Origin: Actinomycetota bacterium
GTDB lineage: Bacteria > Actinomycetota > Actinomycetes > S36-B12
Assembly: GCA_026392575.1 (NCBI GenBank)
Contig: JAPLBU010000329.1
Coordinates: 1 to 5,820, forward strand
DNA length: 5,820 nucleotides
Direction of reading: 5' to 3'
Shown here piece by piece: positions 1 to 5,820 of the stretch; the stretch's first letter is position 1; each line of letters starts with the position of its first letter. A program made the position numbers and the translations under genes. The notes beneath the pieces are model-generated. The model did no database searches and was not told the DNA's origin. It saw only the letters and a program-made list of their open reading frames with translations.

Positions 1-2
1 AA

Positions 3-28
3 CGGGTGAGCAGGGGCCTGCTGACCCG
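3..28. terminator. Inverted repeat, possible terminator downstream of argG
   Basis: CGGGTGAGCAGG (3-14) is followed, after GG, by CCTGCTGACCCG (17-28), its reverse complement except for one G-G mismatch (positions 8 and 23). As RNA this makes a strong GC-rich hairpin with a very small loop. It lies 82 bases past the argG stop codon. Read on the minus strand it is followed by TT at the window edge, so a U-tract cannot be judged. It could end argG transcription or that of a convergent gene to the left. The symmetry is seen directly; the terminator role is inferred. Confidence 0.5.
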
Positions 29-110
29 CGTAATTGACGATTTCTCCCCGTCCTCGCGGGCGTGCGCGGTGCGGCCTGCGGACTTGCAGGGTCCGGTCGC
101 GCGGGCTGGG

Positions 111-1538
111 TCAGTCGGTGCCTGACTCCATCGCCGCGCGATCGAGGCTCTCGACCTCGTCCTCCTCGATCGAGGACTCTGCCGGCATCGCCGCGATCGC
201 AGCGGCCCCACCGGGAGTGAGTTCGCCGATGAGGCGGGCCTGCCCGGCAACGAGCACTCCCTGCGCTGCGTACAGCTCGAGCTTGGCCCGTGAGTCGGCG
301 ATATCGAGATTGCGCATCGTCAACTGGCCGATCCGATCGACCGGTCCGAAGGCGGCATCCTCCGTGCGCTCCATGGACAGCTTGTCCGGGTGGTAGCTGA
401 AGGCGGGTCCGCGGGTGTCGATGATCGAGTAGTCATCGCCGCGCCGCATCCGCAGCGTGACCTCACCCGTGACGGCAGATGCCACCCACCGCTGGAGGGA
501 CTCCCGGAGCATCAGCGCCTGGGGGTCCAGCCAGCGACCCTCGTAGAGCAGGCGCCCGAGTCGGCGACCCTCCGCGTGATAGTTGGCGATGGTGTCCTCG
601 TTGTGGATCGCACTCAGGAGGCGCTCGTAGGCGATGAACAGCAGGGCCATGCCGGGCGCCTCGTAGATGCCACGGCTCTTGGCCTCGATGATGCGGTTCT
701 CAATCTGATCGGCCATGCCCAACCCGTGCCGTCCGCCGACGGTGTTGGCTTCGTGGACGAGGTCGACGGGGCTGAGGAACTCGCGACCGTTGATTGTCGA
801 CGGCCTGCCCTGACGGAAGCCGATCGTCACGTCCTCGGTCTCGATGGCAACGGTCGGATCCCAGAACCGCACGCCCATGATCGGCTCGACGGTCTCCATC
901 GATGTGTCGAGATGCTCGAGGGTCTTGGCCTCGTGGGTGGCGCCCCAGATGTTCGCGTCCGTGGAGTAGGCCTTCTCGACGCTGTCACGGTAGGGCAGCT
1001 CGTGAGCCACCAGCCACTCCGACATCTCCTTGCGGCCGCCGAGCTCCTCGACGAAGTCGGCATCCAGCCACGGCTTGTAGATGCGCAGGCTCGGGTTCGC
1101 CAGCAGCCCGTAGCGGTAGAACCGCTCGATGTCGTTGCCCTTGAAGGTCGATCCGTCGCCCCAGATCGACACGCTGTCGTCATGCATCGCGCGGACAAGC
1201 AGCGTCCCGGTGACCGCGCGGCCCAGGGGAGTGGTGTTGAAGTACTGACGACCACCGGACCGGATGTGGAAGGCGCCGCAGGCCAGCGCAGCCAGGCCCT
1301 CGTCGACCAGGGCTGCCTTGCAGTCCACGAGTCGCGCGAGTTCGGCGCCGTACTGCAGCGCCCGGCCGGGGACGGATTCGATATCCGGCTCGTCGTACTG
1401 CCCGATGTCAGCGGTGTAGGTACAGGGGATCGCCCCCTTGTCGCGCATCCACGCGACCGCCACCGAGGTGTCGAGGCCACCGGAGAAGGCGATGCCGACG
1501 CGCTCGCCGACCGGAAGGGACGTCAGGACTTTGGACAC
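111..1538 (-). CDS. argG: Argininosuccinate synthase, long (E. coli-type) form
   Basis: Condenses citrulline and aspartate with ATP cleavage to argininosuccinate, the penultimate step of arginine synthesis, in the cytoplasm. The 475-residue product begins with the ATP-pyrophosphatase loop AFSGGLDTS (residues 17-25). It carries YTADIGQYDEPD near 41-52, NTTPLGRAVTGT (101-112) and GDGSTFKGNDIERF (127-140), followed by stretches such as GGRHGLGMSDQIENR-like and RIIEAKSRGIYEAPGMALL. These match the ~447-residue E. coli-type subfamily rather than the ~400-residue type. The C-terminus has an extra acidic tail (SSIEEDEVESLD). The GTG start at 1538 gives MSKVLTSLPVGERVGIAFSGG, a normal beginning for this subfamily. 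There is no Shine-Dalgarno, but a TAGATT box sits 7 bases upstream, suggesting a leaderless mRNA. No other arginine genes lie beside it here, so it appears to stand alone. Identity is very secure. Confidence 0.97.
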   Translation of the reverse strand: MSKVLTSLPVGERVGIAFSGGLDTSVAVAWMRDKGAIPCTYTADIGQYDEPDIESVPGRALQYGAELARLVDCKAALVDEGLAALACGAFHIRSGGRQYFNTTPLGRAVTGTLLVRAMHDDSVSIWGDGSTFKGNDIERFYRYGLLANPSLRIYKPWLDADFVEELGGRKEMSEWLVAHELPYRDSVEKAYSTDANIWGATHEAKTLEHLDTSMETVEPIMGVRFWDPTVAIETEDVTIGFRQGRPSTINGREFLSPVDLVHEANTVGGRHGLGMADQIENRIIEAKSRGIYEAPGMALLFIAYERLLSAIHNEDTIANYHAEGRRLGRLLYEGRWLDPQALMLRESLQRWVASAVTGEVTLRMRRGDDYSIIDTRGPAFSYHPDKLSMERTEDAAFGPVDRIGQLTMRNLDIADSRAKLELYAAQGVLVAGQARLIGELTPGGAAAIAAMPAESSIEEDEVESLDRAAMESGTD

Positions 1539-1545
1539 GGCTCAT

Positions 1546-1551
1546 AATCTA
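1546..1551 (-). promoter_or_regulatory. Putative leaderless -10 box of argG
   Basis: On the minus strand TAGATT (TANNNT) lies 7 bases before the argG GTG. This is the spacing expected when transcription starts at or next to the start codon, as is common in actinobacteria. No ribosome binding site precedes the GTG, which supports a leaderless transcript. No clear -35 box is seen. The motif is seen; its use is inferred. Confidence 0.5.
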
Positions 1552-1593
1552 TGGCCCCTGCCCCCAGGCGATGCGACCGGACTGTCATCGTGC

Positions 1594-1610
1594 TGGCCGT
1601 GCGTCGGCCA
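1594..1610. repeat. 17-base inverted repeat in the argG/amidase intergenic region
   Basis: TGGCCG, a 5-base spacer (TGCGT) and CGGCCA form a perfect 6+6 inverted repeat. It sits between the two divergent promoters, about 55 bases upstream of the argG start and about 68 upstream of the amidase start. The size and symmetry suit a dimeric regulator operator, but GC-rich palindromes arise easily in such DNA, and I recognise no known box. Confidence 0.3.
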
Positions 1611-1663
1611 CCGAGCCGAGCCATTGAGAGCGGTAGGCAGTCCACCGGGATGCGTGCCCCTCT

Positions 1664-1672
1664 TGCTAGCGT
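1664..1672 (+). promoter_or_regulatory. Putative extended -10 promoter of the amidase gene, leaderless
   Basis: TGCTAGCGT combines an extended -10 (TGN) with a TANNNT hexamer (1667-1672). The hexamer ends 6 bases before the GTG at 1679, which puts the likely transcription start on the first base of the start codon. There is no Shine-Dalgarno upstream of this GTG. No good -35 is visible at the usual distance, in keeping with an extended -10 promoter. The motif is seen; activity is inferred. Confidence 0.5.
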
Positions 1673-1678
1673 CATCGC

Positions 1679-3067
1679 GTGACAATGACCCTGGACATCA
1701 GTGCGTTCGGCGACGACGCGATGGGGGATCACGATGCCGTCGGACTCATCGAGGCGATGCGATCCGGGAACGTGCATGCCGACGAGTTGAGTGCGGCAGC
1801 TCTCACGCGGGCCCACGCTGTCGACGAACGACTGAATGCCATCGTGGCGTGGGCCGGAGCGCCCATCTCGAATCCCCAACCGGACGCTGCGGTGTTCGCG
1901 GGTGTGCCGGCCTTCGTCAAGGACAACGAGAACCTCGCGGGCCTGCCCACGCGGCACGGGTCGCGCGCAACGCCGGCAACTGTCGCCGCGAGCAACTCGC
2001 CCTTCATCGACGCCTTCCTCGGCGCCGGCTTCACCGTGCTGGGCAAGTCATCCATGCCGGAGTTCGGCCTGACGGCCAGCACGGAGCCCCTGCTCAACGG
2101 ACCCGCCAGGAATCCCTGGAGCAACGGCCACTCGACCGGGGGATCCTCGGGGGGCTCGGCGGCCCTGGTCGCCGCCGGAGTCGTCCCCATCGCCCACGGC
2201 AACGACGGCGGTGGCTCGATCCGCATCCCGGCCTCCTGCTGCGGCCTGGTGGGCCTGAAGCCGTCACGGGGGCGGCTGCCGGTCGATGCCGGACTGGAGG
2301 GACTGCCAGTCGCCATCGTCGCGCAGGGAGTCCTCACCCGCAGCGTCCGAGATACCGCGCTGTTCCATGCCGTTGCAGAGACGCCGCACGCGACCCTGCC
2401 GCCGATCGGGCACGTCACCGGTCCGTCGGCCACGCGGCTGCGCATCGCCTTCACCGCGGATGCCATGTCGGGGATGCCGGTGCATCCCGATGTGGTCGCC
2501 GTCGTCGACCGCACGGCTGTCCTGTGCGAAGGGCTCGGGCACCACGTCGAGCGGATTCCGTTCCCTTTCGGGGAGCAGTTCGGGCGTGACTTCCTGCGCT
2601 ACTGGGCTGGGCTGGCCTTCGCTACCGAGTACGGCGGGCGTCAGATGCATGGCCCGGCGTTCGACCGGCACCTGCTCGAACCGCTGACCCTCGGGCTGAG
2701 CCGGTACTTCCGCTCGGTCGCCGTACGAACGCCAGCGTCGCTCAGGCGCCTGCGCGCCTTCGGCGACGAGTATGCGCGCCTGCTGGGCTCCTACGACATC
2801 CTGCTGACGCCCGTGCTGGCGCACCCAGCCCCGCCGATCGGCTACCTGGCGCCGGATCTTCCGTTCGAGACACACCTGCGCCGGCTGCTGCGCTACAGCT
2901 CGTTCACGGCCATCCAGAACGTCGCTGGCTCGCCGGCGATCTCCCTGCCACTGGGCACCAGCGTCGACGGCCTGCCCATCGGCGTCCAGGCGGCCGCGGG
3001 GGTCGGCCAGGAGGCCATGCTGCTGGGTCTGGCCTACGAGCTCGAGGAGGCGGCACCGTGGCGATAG
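1679..3067 (+). CDS. Amidase-signature family hydrolase
   Basis: A 462-residue cytoplasmic serine hydrolase of the amidase signature family, which cleaves a carboxamide with a Ser-cisSer-Lys triad. All three residues are visible: Lys81 in PAFVKDNENLAG, Ser156 in HSTGGSSGGSAA and Ser180 in NDGGGSIRIPAS. Their spacing (75 and 24 residues) is that of GatA and fatty-acid amide hydrolase. The N-terminal helix (GLIEAMRSGNVHADELSAAAL) and the C-terminal SPAISLPLG...GLPIGVQ block are also normal, so the enzyme looks complete. The DGGGSIRIPAS...GLKPSRGRLP wording resembles NylA-like and mycobacterial Ami-type amidases more than GatA, and no gatC or gatB is adjacent, so a role in Gln-tRNA formation is unlikely. 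There is no signal peptide. The GTG at 1679 (leaderless) or the ATG two codons later (1685) may start it. Its last codons overlap the receptor-like gene by 10 bases, so the two are probably coupled. The substrate cannot be told from sequence. Confidence 0.93.
   Translation: MTMTLDISAFGDDAMGDHDAVGLIEAMRSGNVHADELSAAALTRAHAVDERLNAIVAWAGAPISNPQPDAAVFAGVPAFVKDNENLAGLPTRHGSRATPATVAASNSPFIDAFLGAGFTVLGKSSMPEFGLTASTEPLLNGPARNPWSNGHSTGGSSGGSAALVAAGVVPIAHGNDGGGSIRIPASCCGLVGLKPSRGRLPVDAGLEGLPVAIVAQGVLTRSVRDTALFHAVAETPHATLPPIGHVTGPSATRLRIAFTADAMSGMPVHPDVVAVVDRTAVLCEGLGHHVERIPFPFGEQFGRDFLRYWAGLAFATEYGGRQMHGPAFDRHLLEPLTLGLSRYFRSVAVRTPASLRRLRAFGDEYARLLGSYDILLTPVLAHPAPPIGYLAPDLPFETHLRRLLRYSSFTAIQNVAGSPAISLPLGTSVDGLPIGVQAAAGVGQEAMLLGLAYELEEAAPWR
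3044..3050 (+). promoter_or_regulatory. Ribosome binding site of the receptor-like gene
   Basis: GAGGAGG lies inside the last codons of the amidase gene, 7 bases before the GTG at 3058. It decides this start over the in-frame GTGs at 3094 and 3175/3178, which have no such site. It also implies translational coupling with the amidase. Confidence 0.75.
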
Positions 3068-3879
3068 TTCCTCGTGACGTTAACGCCGATAATGTGCATT
3101 ATGACATTACGCCGACGAGGGAACCAATCGATGACCTTGGGACTCCCGTCGCACTGGCATCCCCCGTCCGTCGGGTGGTGTCACTCGTTCCCTCTCTGAC
3201 GGAGGCGATCGCCTCGGTTCGTCCGGAGGCGATCATCGCGGCCACCGACTGGTGCACCTACCCGGCAGATCTCGATGTGCAGCGGATTCGCGGCACAAAG
3301 AATCCCGACACCCGCACGATCATCGCGCTCCAGCCGGATCTCGTCATCGCGAATCGGGAGGAGAACCGGGAGATCGACGTTCGACGCCTGAGGGATGCCG
3401 GCGTTCCGGTATGGGTCACCCGTATCGAGTCGGTCCGCGAGGCCCTGGCCTCGATGCGCCGGATGTTCGAGGAAGCGCTTGGCTGGCCGGTGCCTGGCTG
3501 GCTGGTCGAGGCGGAAGCAATCTGGGCTGCACCGCGGGCTCTGTCTGGCCCACGTGTCGCCGCCGTCATCTGGCGCGATCCCTGGATGGTGGTTGGTCGT
3601 GACACCTTCGCTGGTGACCTGCTCGAATCCCTGGGCTGCCGAAACGCTTTCGCGGACCATCCGGATCGCTATCCGAAGGTGTCCGTAGCGGAGCTCGACG
3701 CCATGGGCCTGGATGCCGTACTGCTGCCTGACGAGCCCTACGTGTTCTCCCCCACGGACGGTCCCGAGGCCTTCCCGGACACCCCCACGGTGCTGTTCAG
3801 CGGGCGCCTGCTCACCTGGTACGGCCCGTCACTGGTCACGGCCCGCCCGCTGCTCGAGGCGAGCATCCGGAGCCGGTGA
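3058..3879 (+). CDS. Helical-backbone metal / cobalamin receptor-like protein without signal peptide
   Basis: A 273-residue protein of the periplasmic-binding type 2 fold (BtuF/FecB-like, Peripla_BP_2). After a family-typical DDLGTPVALASPVRR lead-in, SLVPSLTEAI (42-51) opens the first lobe. TDWCTYPADL (63-72), GTKNPD (79-84) and LQPDLVIANREENREID (91-107) follow, then the second-lobe segment VAAVIWRDPWMVVGRDTFAGDLLESLGCRNAF and the final SGRLLTWYGPSLVTARPLL. These are hallmarks of a branch often annotated as 'cobalamin-binding protein'. Unlike true ABC transporter receptors it has no signal peptide, lipobox or membrane segment, so it is probably cytoplasmic; no permease or ATPase is nearby. 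The ligand is unknown. The first ~22 residues are a weakly conserved extension encoded by an AT-rich stretch. It overlaps the amidase by 10 bases, suggesting an operon, and its 3' end overlaps the convergent feoC remnant by 44 bases. The fold is secure; the specificity is not. Confidence 0.85.
   Translation: MAIVPRDVNADNVHYDITPTREPIDDLGTPVALASPVRRVVSLVPSLTEAIASVRPEAIIAATDWCTYPADLDVQRIRGTKNPDTRTIIALQPDLVIANREENREIDVRRLRDAGVPVWVTRIESVREALASMRRMFEEALGWPVPGWLVEAEAIWAAPRALSGPRVAAVIWRDPWMVVGRDTFAGDLLESLGCRNAFADHPDRYPKVSVAELDAMGLDAVLLPDEPYVFSPTDGPEAFPDTPTVLFSGRLLTWYGPSLVTARPLLEASIRSR
3083..3115. repeat. AT-rich palindrome flanked by 7-base direct repeats
   Basis: ATAATGTGCATTAT (3089-3102) is a palindrome with 6-base arms around TG. 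Overlapping it, TAATGT...ACATTA (3090-3109) forms a second inverted repeat with an 8-base gap. ACGCCGA occurs on both sides, at 3083-3089 and 3109-3115. An 8-base palindrome CGTTAACG (3078-3085) abuts on the left. The stretch is strikingly AT-rich for this DNA and lies in the first codons of the receptor-like gene. It may be an operator (loosely Fur/Zur-box-like) or part of an internal promoter. The symmetry is seen; the function is a guess. Confidence 0.4.
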
Positions 3880-4033
3880 CGGTGCCGCACCCCGCGCACC
3901 CGCCGGCAGGGCAGGCCGTGCGCAGGGTCGGCGTCGCGATCCGCCCGAGCCGCAGCAGGTGGTCGACCGCTCCGTCGACAACATCGGGGTCCAGGCCAGT
4001 CCGCTCGGCGATGGTGTCGCGGGTCGTCGCGCC
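3836..4033 (-). pseudogene. feoC: FeoC-like Fe-S winged-helix protein, 5'-truncated
   Basis: The minus strand encodes TTRDTIAERTGLDPDVVDGAVDHLLRLGRI, a helix-turn-helix/wing as in FeoC, and then a cysteine cluster. That cluster, CPAGGCAGC plus a later Cys, has the spacing C-x4-C-x2-C-x7-C (codons from 3913 down to 3863), which fits the Fe-S site of FeoC proteins. FeoC is a small cytoplasmic partner of the FeoB iron transporter and normally follows feoB, as here. The first ~10-15 residues expected before GATTRDTIAE are missing: upstream of about 4033 the minus strand is the complement of a hydratase-like fragment, and no start codon with a ribosome binding site is present. The frame is continuous with the feoB membrane domain. 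The stop at 3836-3838 lies inside the convergent receptor-like gene. I read it as a remnant; an in-frame FeoB-FeoC fusion product is the alternative. Confidence 0.72.
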
Positions 4034-4231
4034 CGACGCCCTGCTGCCGACCGCGCATGCGCTGGCGAAGCAGATTGCCAGCAATCCGCCGCACGCGGTG
4101 CGCCTCGCCAAGCGCCTGATGTGGTTCCTGTGCCAGCGACCGCTCGACCTCGAGTGGAGGAAGCATGTGATCGAGGCCCGCACGCTGGCGCGCTTGCGGC
4201 ATGGGCTGTTTGAGCACGGGTGGACGCGCAA
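4014..4231 (+). pseudogene. C-terminal fragment of an enoyl-CoA hydratase/isomerase
   Basis: The plus strand encodes VSRVVAPDALLPTAHALAKQIASNPPHAVRLAKRLMWF, which reads like the crotonase C-terminal region (typically V.RVVPPDELLPEA..LA..IA.NPP.AVRLTKR). About 35 further residues follow (QRPLDLEWRKHVIEARTLARLRHG...) that fit a trimerisation helix less well. The N-terminal two thirds of a crotonase, including the oxyanion-hole glycine region, is absent: upstream sequence in this frame is antisense to feoC, and downstream it is antisense to feoB. The open frame runs 3876-4322, but only this part looks like protein. It cannot be an active enzyme. It lies exactly between the truncated feoB and feoC, in inverted orientation. 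The family call rests on pattern memory, without a search. Confidence 0.65.
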
Positions 4232-5820
4232 GTGGCCGCCAGAGCTCGCCTCGAAGTCCGCGCGGACGTACTCCCCCAGCGTCCCCGGCTCCTCAGAGGT
4301 ACCCGGCTCCTCCGCCGAGTAGGTCTGGGCCCAGGACGAGATGATCGCCTCCTTCGCGACGAAGCCCACCATGAGCGCGCTGGCGGTCTCCCATGTGCCG
4401 AAGCCCGCTGGTGCGAACACCGGCGCGACTGCCTGGGCGGTACGGGCATAGAGGCTCTCCTGCACCGGGACCTCGCCGAATGCGTAGCCCGGAGCCGCAG
4501 GTATCGCCTGGAGGAACCACACGGCTGCGACCGTGATGACGATGATCCCGCTGGCGGTGCGCAGGAATCCACCGAGTCTCAGCCACGTCACGGCGGCGGT
4601 GAGGCGCGCAGTGGGGCGCTGGTACGGCGGCAGGTCGATGACGAGCGCCTCGAGACCCACGCTGCGCCATAGCGTGGACCGCAGGGCTAGTCCGACGATC
4701 ACCACGAACACGATGCTGATGATGTAAAGGGCGAAGACGACCGAGCCCGCGCTGTCGGGGAAGAAGATGGAGGCGACCAGGACGTAGACGGTCAGCCGGG
4801 CGCTGCACGAGGTGAAGGGCACGAGAAGTGCCGTGAGGGTGCGGTGGCGGGCGTTCGGCAGGATGCGGGTGGCGCTGATCGCCGGTACGTTGCAGCCGAA
4901 TCCGACGATGAGGGGCAGGAACGCTCTCCCCGGCAGGCCGATGGCGCGCATGAGTCGATCCGCCACGACGGCGGCGCGAGCGAGGTAGCCGCTGTCCTCC
5001 ATCAGTGCCAGGAGAGCGAACATGATCGCCATCAGGGGCACGAAGGTCAGCAGCATGCCCACGCCCGCGATGAGGCCGTCGACGACCAGGCTGCGCACCC
5101 AGGTGTCCTCGAGTCCAGCGACGCTCAGCAGCGCATCGGCCGCCGTGGTCATGGGCCCGCTGAAGAACCAGTCCAGGGCCTGCTGCAGCGGTGCTGCGAC
5201 CGTGGTCGTGAGCTGGAAGACAGCCCACATCGCAGCAAGGAAGAGGATCGGCCCCCATCCCGACGACAGGGCGATCCGGTCGAAGCGGTCCGACCAGCGA
5301 ACCCGACCCTGATCCGTTCGGTGGACGGAGCGGGCAACCTGGCGCGGGAGCTGCCAGCGCGCTATCGATGGCGTCGAGCAGTCCGGTGCGGCCCTGGTGG
5401 TGCCGGGGGTCAATCAGCACGACGGGCACTCCGACGAAAACCGACAGGGCGGTCACGTCGACGCTCACCCCCACGCGTCGCGCGATATCGCTCATGGTGA
5501 GTGCGAAGACGATTCGCTGGTCGCTCTCCCGCAACTGACGCACGAGGTAGAGCGACCGGGACAGCCGACCCGCGTCTCCGATCACGACAACTACGTCAGG
5601 CCGCTCGTGCGGCGCGACGTCGACCAGGAGCGCACGCGTGAGCGCTTCGTCCGGTGAGAGCGGGTCCAGGCTGTAGGCGCCGGGGAGATCGATGACGTCG
5701 AACCGGCGGACCCCGTCGTCCGTGAGCCCACGACCCACCTCGACCGTCGTACCGGGCCAGTTGCCGACATCGCGCCGCGCTCCGGTCAGCCGGTTGAACA
5801 GGGTGGACTTGCCGACGTTG
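4232..5820 (-). pseudogene. feoB: Ferrous iron transporter FeoB, frameshifted and C-terminally truncated; 5' end outside window
   Basis: FeoB imports Fe(II) through a polytopic membrane domain controlled by an N-terminal GTPase domain. The window enters at the P-loop, NVGKSTLFNRLTG (from 5819), followed by PGTTVE, DLPGAYSL (from 5690) and the G4 position TMSD (5498-5487), where T replaces the canonical N, a variant I recall from actinobacterial FeoBs. The G domain ends around LLDAIDSALA (5381-5352). The next recognisable part, RVRWSDRFDRIAL with the first membrane segment, is in another frame, so one base is extra or two are missing between about 5354 and 5297. The core motifs GFGCNVPAI (4903-4877) and SCSARLTVY (4810-4784) and several membrane helices are present. 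Homology breaks after ADFEASSGGH at 4232; the final ~60-70 residues, with the usual YTPC motif and last helices, are missing. No slippery site is seen. Two separate lesions suggest a decayed gene; base-call or assembly error is the alternative. Confidence 0.85.
4284..4319 (-). repeat. Imperfect 18-base tandem repeat in the feoB C-terminal region
   Basis: CCCGGCTCCTC recurs at 4284-4294 and 4302-4312, a period of 18 bases that keeps frame. In FeoB it yields EEPGTS followed by EEPGTL in a hydrophilic loop after SSWAQTYSA. It probably arose by a small in-frame duplication. It lies about 50 bases from the point where feoB homology ends. Confidence 0.5.

Noticed and set aside
390..1547. Long plus-strand open frame (385 codons) opposite argG
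   Set aside because: It is fully antisense to a clear argG, its translation resembles no family, and it shows the low-complexity look of a high-GC shadow frame.
1438..2589. Long plus-strand open frame (383 codons) spanning the intergenic region and the amidase
   Set aside because: It is Arg/Pro/Gly-rich and out of frame with the well-supported amidase, with no motif and no ribosome binding site.
1679..3067. Amidase as GatA of the Gln-tRNA amidotransferase
   Set aside because: The DGGGSIRIPAS/GLKPSRGR wording and the absence of gatB or gatC nearby point to a stand-alone amidase.
3131..3199. Short ATG frame of about 22 codons in the start of the receptor-like gene, preceded by GACGAGG
   Set aside because: It is out of frame with the conserved protein and has no recognisable content; the GTG at 3058 has a better ribosome binding site.
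4014..4231. Insertion sequence in feoB
   Set aside because: No terminal inverted repeats, target duplication or transposase-like sequence was found; the content resembles part of a metabolic enzyme.
3876..4322. A complete 148-codon plus-strand gene
   Set aside because: Only the middle part resembles a protein family. The first ~45 codons are antisense to the feoC cysteine region and the last ~30 are antisense to feoB.
5297..5354. Programmed ribosomal frameshift in feoB
   Set aside because: No X-XXY-YYZ slippery heptamer, long homopolymer or downstream structure is evident, and FeoB is not known to use frameshifting. An indel or base-call error is simpler.

Overview
The window is a high-GC stretch typical of an actinobacterium. 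Codons end mostly in G or C, GTG starts are common, two promoters look leaderless (TANNNT about 6-7 bases before a GTG), and the proteins (long-type ArgG, a FeoB with TMxD and SARLTVY motifs, a Cys-rich FeoC) fit that phylum. I do not assign a genus.

Layout. Positions 1-110 hold the 3' flank of argG, with a strong inverted repeat at 3-28 that could be a terminator. argG (argininosuccinate synthase) lies on the minus strand at 111-1538. A 140-base divergent intergenic region follows; it carries a putative leaderless promoter for each side and a TGGCCG/CGGCCA inverted repeat between them. Rightward from it run an amidase-signature hydrolase (1679-3067) and, overlapping it by 10 bases, a signal-peptide-less helical-backbone metal/cobalamin receptor-like protein (3058-3879). 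These two are probably co-transcribed and translationally coupled.

The right part (3836-5820, minus strand) is a ferrous iron transport locus that looks broken. feoB runs in from beyond the right edge with an intact GTPase P-loop. Its reading frame shifts near 5297-5354, in the linker between the G domain and the membrane domain. The membrane domain then continues to about 4232 and stops abruptly at the conserved ASSGGH stretch, about 60-70 residues short of the usual end. The next ~200 bases carry, on the opposite strand, what looks like the C-terminal part of an enoyl-CoA hydratase/isomerase. After that the minus strand resumes with the wing and Fe-S cysteine cluster of a FeoC-like protein lacking its first residues. 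So the 3' end of feoB and the 5' end of feoC seem to have been replaced by a fragment of an unrelated gene in inverted orientation. The minus-strand frame nevertheless stays open through the insert, so FeoB and FeoC parts share one frame.

Functionally, argG belongs to arginine biosynthesis. The amidase/receptor pair has unknown substrates. The feo locus would import Fe(II) if intact, but appears non-functional as read, unless the frameshift and the junctions are assembly or sequencing errors. I see no tRNA, rRNA, CRISPR array or recognisable insertion sequence. No convincing new multi-gene system is present; the most unusual object is the feoB / hydratase-fragment / feoC chimera.
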